64,000 bases of DNA from positions 3,012,261-3,076,260 of the forward strand of contig JAJEKV010000079.1 of the NCBI GenBank assembly GCA_021234155.1. Direction: 5' to 3'. Positions 58,744 through 64,000 of the stretch are shown piece by piece. Position numbers and translations under genes: made by a program. The DNA comes from Isoetes taiwanensis. Taxonomy: Eukaryota > Streptophyta > Lycopodiopsida > Isoetales > Isoetaceae. The notes under the pieces are model-generated. The model was not told the origin of the DNA. It did no database searches and saw nothing but the letters and a program-made list of their open reading frames with translations. Numbering within the stretch: the first letter of the stretch is position 1; each line of letters opens with the position of its first letter.

Positions 58744-61700
58744 TTCTCCCCACCTTGAAATGATGTTTGTCCGCGGCATCGTTGGGTCTCCCCACCTTGA
58801 ATCTTCCTAACCCGCAATCAACCCGATGCATACGATATACTACTATTATACTTACACATTTATTAAGATTACCTTAAGGTAATTAAATTATTATTACGCC
58901 ATTACATTATCAAATAACTTGTCAATTCAGTAACTTCTATTAAACGAGGGGTACTTATTAGTCCTCGTTATTATAACATTTAGTTTATCACAATTTAACA
59001 CTTTCATATACAATTATTATTTAAGGTACTCTCATTCCTTGCAACACATTCCAACAAAATTTGTGTTGCAAGTCCTCACCTTAAAATCCTCGCGCATTAA
59101 TTTTACAATATCTATAATTACATACTTACTATCTTAATTATTAGAATTACTCTAAGGTAATGTTTAAGACATTACTGTACTATTTCATTACCCAATTAAC
59201 TTATCACTTCATAACTTAATCTACGCAAGGTAATTATTAACCTTACTTAACACAACATTTAAGTTTATCAAAGTTTATCAATTTCATACAAAATTTACAC
59301 TTCTAAGGTACTCTTTCATCCCTTGCAACACATTATGACTAAATTTGTGTTGCAAGTTTTCATAAATATTTCGACCTCCTTGCCCTCCCGAGCTCTATTG
59401 GCCCAAGCAGTGCCTACCTTCACGTTATTACTATTTTAATTATTAATAAAATTTTGGTTATATGGTGACCACCCCACCTATCTACATGGATGCATGGCTA
59501 ATCTCCTACAGTAGGAAGAGGGTGAATCTTCCATTATGGCCGTGGAGACAGCCTATATGCCTATATGCCGCCATGCCTACACCTCTAGTTGCCCAACAGA
59601 GGATATCCTTCCCGCGTGGGGGCGTGAAGGATAGCTTCCTCCTATCAAAGCATATATGGGGCTAAAGGTGCCTTTCCTATCAATGCATTCCTGAATGACC
59701 TCCTTTCTCTCGAGGTCGTCTACTTCCGTGGGACAGAAGTAGACTTTCTAATCTACCTTCCACTTTCGTCCAAGCGGAAACGCCGCGGTCATGCCTACAT
59801 TGACATTACACCACGCCCTAGAGATCAATTGTGGTGGTCTCATCATCGATAACAACGCATGCAACCCCTACCTAGCATAGGTTGCATGCGTAGATTAATC
59901 TTAACTATACAAGCATTTAATCTACACACAAAACGACATGCCTGAGCCGATTTTTGCTGGCTCCGTTAATGCATGTGATTAACATAATTACCCTACGGTA
60001 ATATTTATGAATTAACATTATCATAGTATCGGATACATTACTTCCGATAGTACAATTATATTTACTCTAAGCTTTGCAATATTTAACGACTTTTAGATCG
60101 CGATTATTTGAACAATAACCCTGATTTAGACCTATTGTTATATAGACAAGGTTTTAATTATCATACACAAGAATTAGATGTGCTTATTCTCTTCCTTGGG
60201 TTCTGCATTACCCTTGGAAGTATATCCCTAAGATGCACTTAAGTATATTTGAATTCTATTCTCTATCTATTTTTATAAGGACCCCAAGGTCATATGGCTA
60301 TCCTTGGAAGGAATTGCATCCTTGCGAAGGATTAATTAACATGCTACCTCACATTATCGTTGTTATTTAACTTATTTCCGTATGATACATATAATGCATG
60401 TAATTCCATGCAATTATTAGGATCTATTTTTAACTTATTTATAAGACACATTAAAGCTTATAATGCATCGTCGCCTTTTACCTAGGCTAGAATGCATCCA
60501 CCCATTGAGCGTCAAGGCCGAGTAATTTGGAGATGACTTGGTCGTTGCATTGCTCCCATAGTTTTTGCTCCACTTCATTGGTGTAGATAGCTACTTTAGT
60601 CAATCTCGCCGACGTTGAAGACCTCCCCGAAGCTATCTATCTATCTATCTATCTTTATGCTCTATTAAAACCCGGCCATTGCCGGAGTGAACTCTATTCT
60701 ACGGGTCAATCAATTCGATGCAAGTACGTTCAATCATAAGATTGAGCCCTCCCACTTTCTTCAAAAAGAAAATGGTCCTGCACCCCTTCAATGACGTTGT
60801 ACACAACATCATATCTATTCTCTCCCCTTAAGAGGTTATATGCTTCTTACTTAGCACATTAATTTACTAGCCTTAGCTAACATATATAACCATCTAAGAT
60901 GGATACACATATTATGTTATTATTTATTTCAATATAGCTATGGGTTACCTACTTAGTTAGAACAATTCTTAAACCACAAGGTTTTGTCATCATGACAATT
61001 CCTTTTGTCCCAAAAGACTATTTGATTACTATAATTCTTATTTTAGATGTACCTTACATGTATTATTCTTTTATATTCTAGAGATTCCCCCTTTCTTAGT
61101 TATTTAGCTCTTGGAATATTCCTACCAATCGAATTGATGTCATCGTAACAAGTTGGCCGGACTTGTTAGATTACTTCTTTTCTTTCGGTTGGATTATTCT
61201 TTGGAGGTACTAGATTTATACATGGTTAACAATTATCCTAGTAATGATTCCTTCTTAGCGAGGAGATCAATCTCACCAAGTGGTTTCAATACGTTGGATG
61301 TCTGTTAACAATCGTGTATAATTATAGTTACTCCTATGCATTTCCTTCCCAATCCTTGACGCTTAGCTCAATATTGGGGCAATCCTTTTAGCCAGAATAA
61401 CTGGAATGCCTTCTAATCCCAATATGGATGTTACCGTCCATACATTAACCTACTAGGCCCCATGGCCTTAGATGCTTGAGCTTGCTAGAAGCTCATCCAC
61501 TCGTTGCCTGCTTGAAGTAGCAAGGTAACGTTCTTCCGAGTCGCTCGATACTTCAGTCTCCTTGACGGTGACGGTTGACTTTGTTCGTTAGAAGCCTCGC
61601 ATTGCTTGATGGTGTAGTTGATCACTTGAAATCTTCCATGCCGCTTTTCAAAAGCCTGAAGATGGCGCCATTGAAAAAGATCTTTCATCTTGACTCTTTG

Positions 61701-64000
61701 TCTTGGCAGCTAAAGGATGACTCTGTCGATGTCTTCGACTCCATCGATGTCTCATACGTCGAGTCCTCTTGTCGTTATCGTGTTGCCCGAAGAGTGTTGA
61801 CGATGTTGATTGCTTCACCCCTGCAACTTGCATGACATCTCTTCCTTTGATCTGTTACGCTATGGAAAGGAAGGAATAACAAGGGAACTATACATGCAAA
61901 ACATATAGCTTACCTAATTACAATTACCACTAGAGCTATTAGGTCCCCCTTGTGCCTCCCTTCAAGTTGCACACCTACTCCTTGGCAATGTCATCAGTGT
62001 TCCTCCCGGCGCAATGGTGTTGATGATCTATATCCTTCTATTTGTACGTCACCATACTCCGGGTAACTTGTTGATATGCTTGGGCCCTCGGATGTTTGTC
62101 GGCTATGGCACAACACGCTTTGCATCACATTCCAACTAAAGGTGTGTGCTTGTCGTTGATGCTTCGACATTTCCATGCTCGCTTCGATCCTGTTCTCGGG
62201 CGGTAATTGTTCTTCCTTCATGATACTTGGAGCTATTTGGAGGCGCCTCTTGAGGTCGTCTTGCTGATTCCTTTGGCTATACTCCTCTGGAGTTGTTCTC
62301 TTCTGCAGTTGTTCTTTGAATCGTCCATCCTTGGGTTCACCAAGTTGCATGCAAGTCCGTGTGCAAGTCATCGGCTCGCCTCGCCTAGTTGCTTCTCCAT
62401 CGAGCTTCCAAACTTCCTTGTTTGATCCCCTCGATCACATGGCTTGGACGTTATCACATTCCACGGCTATCTTTGTCTTCTTGTCTTGAGGTACCTTCCT
62501 GGTGGCTTTGATTGTGCTCGCTCGGTTTGATCCTCCTGTTGCCTCTAGGGAGCTCGTGGAAGAAGTCGGTTGCTAGCACTTCTCCAGCTTTCAGTTCCTG
62601 ACTTTTGTCTCTCTATGCATGTCGGCCTCTCTGGCAAGTAAGGCTTCATGGCTCTTCTCCCTGCTGGCGATGTTGTCGGGATGATGGATCCTTATCTCTG
62701 CGCAGCTTGACCCTTGCGTTGAAGAAGTATCTGCCTTAGATATACTCTTGTCGTTGAATAGCCTGGCTATTATCTTGAACTCTCTTTTCGCCGAAGGTGC
62801 TTTAGTTGCTATCCTTGTCGTTAATGTGTCGAATGCTTCTACCTTGGGCGTTTGACGTGCCACATGTCGGAGATATGATCGGCTTCTTCTCTTCTAATTA
62901 CTGGTAGGAGTATCTGACGAAGTCATCACCTAGTTGTTGAAGGCATATCTCCTCGTCGCGGTGCCTTTTGTAAGTGCATCTCCATCTAATCCACGTGTCA
63001 TAGCGCATTCCCCTATATTACCACAAGGTGGAATTATGGTCGTCGAGATGTTGTCTTCTTAGTTGGCTCGTTGATGTCGGGGCGTTCCTCCTTCTATTGT
63101 TGAGGCCACTCGTGTCATAAGTTCGTCAAGTGTTGCTGCTGCCACAAGATGTAGTGTTAGCGTCCCCGACGATGTCCCGGTGCGGTGGCGATGATCTTGA
63201 CATGACCGGTATTATCTCTTATTCCGACATTGGGTGGGCGAGTTGTCTTCTACTTCGTGCCACTTCCTAAGTGTTTGGAGTCGAAGGTTTGCTTGGCCTC
63301 CGGGCCGTTTCTCCCTCGTGATTGCTCTTCCATTTTGATCTTGGGCTATAGTTGTGCTTCTATGCTTCCTCTTTTGGTAGTCGGCGGAAGGAGCTTCCTG
63401 ATCTAAAAGCTTAAATCCGTGAAAAACATGACTCTAAACTCATGTTTCTCCCTCAGACTGTGAGCACCCGAGATATACAATAGGCATATACGCATTTACA
63501 TTGGGATTTTAATTCATCGACTTTTTCAAAACAACTACGAAGATCTACTTAATTGTTTATACTCCTTTAGGGTTTCCCCTCCTCCTATCGCATTTGACCC
63601 TTTGGTTTTGCTGCATCTTCTTTGTTCTGGTTGACTCCAGGATTCCTTTGAGATGCTGCTACTATTGTTGAGCTTCATGTCTGATCCGAGCTCGTCACGC
63701 CAATTGCGAAGAGTGTTCGTCGATGTGATCCCTTGAGAAAGATGCTCCTCCTTAATGTGTATATTCGTCGTGAGGAATGCGGTGACCGCTCAACGTCCCT
63801 ACATGCGGTGTGTCGTTGCAAGGTTGCCGATGTGCAGTGCCGTTGATCGCTTGAGTAGGATCACCTTGTTGTTGCAGTTGGGCATTCTTGAATGTCTTCG
63901 GCTCTCCGGAGATCGTGGTGGTGGGCGGGCATTGTCATTCCTCCGCAGGTTGAATTTCTGAGTGCGACTCCTGTTGCTTGGGCTTTGCTTCATTCCGAGG
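58744..64000 (-). mobile_element. Internal region of the LTR retroelement, unit 2 (runs off the window)
   Basis: Collinear with 48605-53774 of unit 1, starting with the doubled polypurine tract and continuing through the AT-rich part into the hydrophilic minus-strand frames (62371-61994, 62863-62591). Small insertions and deletions break different frames in the two units. The next LTR would be expected several kb beyond the window. Confidence 0.85.

Noticed and set aside
57140-64000. A giant LTR of more than 6.8 kb
   Set aside because: The match between 47007-53774 and 57173-64000 first suggested this. A polypurine tract and matching TGTGACG-type ends at 48604 and 58743 show that the LTR is only about 1.6 kb and the rest is internal sequence repeated in tandem.

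Overview
The window looks like nuclear DNA of a land plant: degraded, intron-bearing plant genes sit in a large excess of transposable elements. Recognisable plant gene remnants are a CYP77-like cytochrome P450, caffeoyl-CoA O-methyltransferase, an ASG2/WDTC1-type WD40 protein and QRT3-like polygalacturonase. The LINE types, spacing and fragment density suggest a large genome such as a fern or another non-angiosperm vascular plant. That placement is inference. No bacterial-type operon, CRISPR array, rRNA cluster or intact tRNA gene was seen. Almost every coding region carries stops or frameshifts.

Layout. 1-2035: two minus-strand LINE 3' fragments, the second split by a 540-bp foldback MITE (708-1247, TAA target duplications). 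2222-4250: a short minisatellite, then a decayed gene of unknown family whose first exon recurs inside a transposon elsewhere in the window, interrupted by a tRNA-derived SINE. 5640-9190: possible exons of unrecognised genes. 9580-18100: an L1-like LINE with ORF1, endonuclease, reverse transcriptase and a CCHC end, split inside its RT domain by a 4.1-kb DNA transposon (12294-16402) with 32-bp terminal inverted repeats (CATTAGGGCGG...). 20870-21400: CCoAOMT pseudogene. 23270-24000: WD40 gene fragment. 26050-27190: plus-strand LINE 3' end.

28585-35130: two copies of a QRT3-like fragment (minus strand). 30459-31868 and 40666-43533: a 1.4-kb dispersed duplication, its second copy hit by a 5'-truncated LINE with a 16-bp target duplication. 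32277-32774: a G-free polypyrimidine tract. 35832-37283: CYP77-like pseudogene. 43756-47006: second copy of the CATTAGGGCGG transposon, lacking its right end.

47007-64000: a minus-strand LTR retroelement arranged as LTR - internal - LTR - internal, meaning tandem units sharing an LTR. The LTR is about 1.6 kb with TGTGACGT...ACGTCACA-type ends, a tRNA-iMet primer site and a GGTGGGGAGAA polypurine tract. Its internal region (8.5 kb) shows no RT or integrase motif that I can see, so it looks non-autonomous.

The genes do not form a pathway. The coherent story is nesting: MITE in LINE, SINE in gene, DNA transposon in LINE, LINE in duplicated segment, LTR element abutting a truncated DNA transposon. 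The least ordinary items are the CATTAGGGCGG transposon family, the unknown gene it shares with the 2.6-kb locus, its iterated GGATCACACCA hairpins, and the tandem LTR array.
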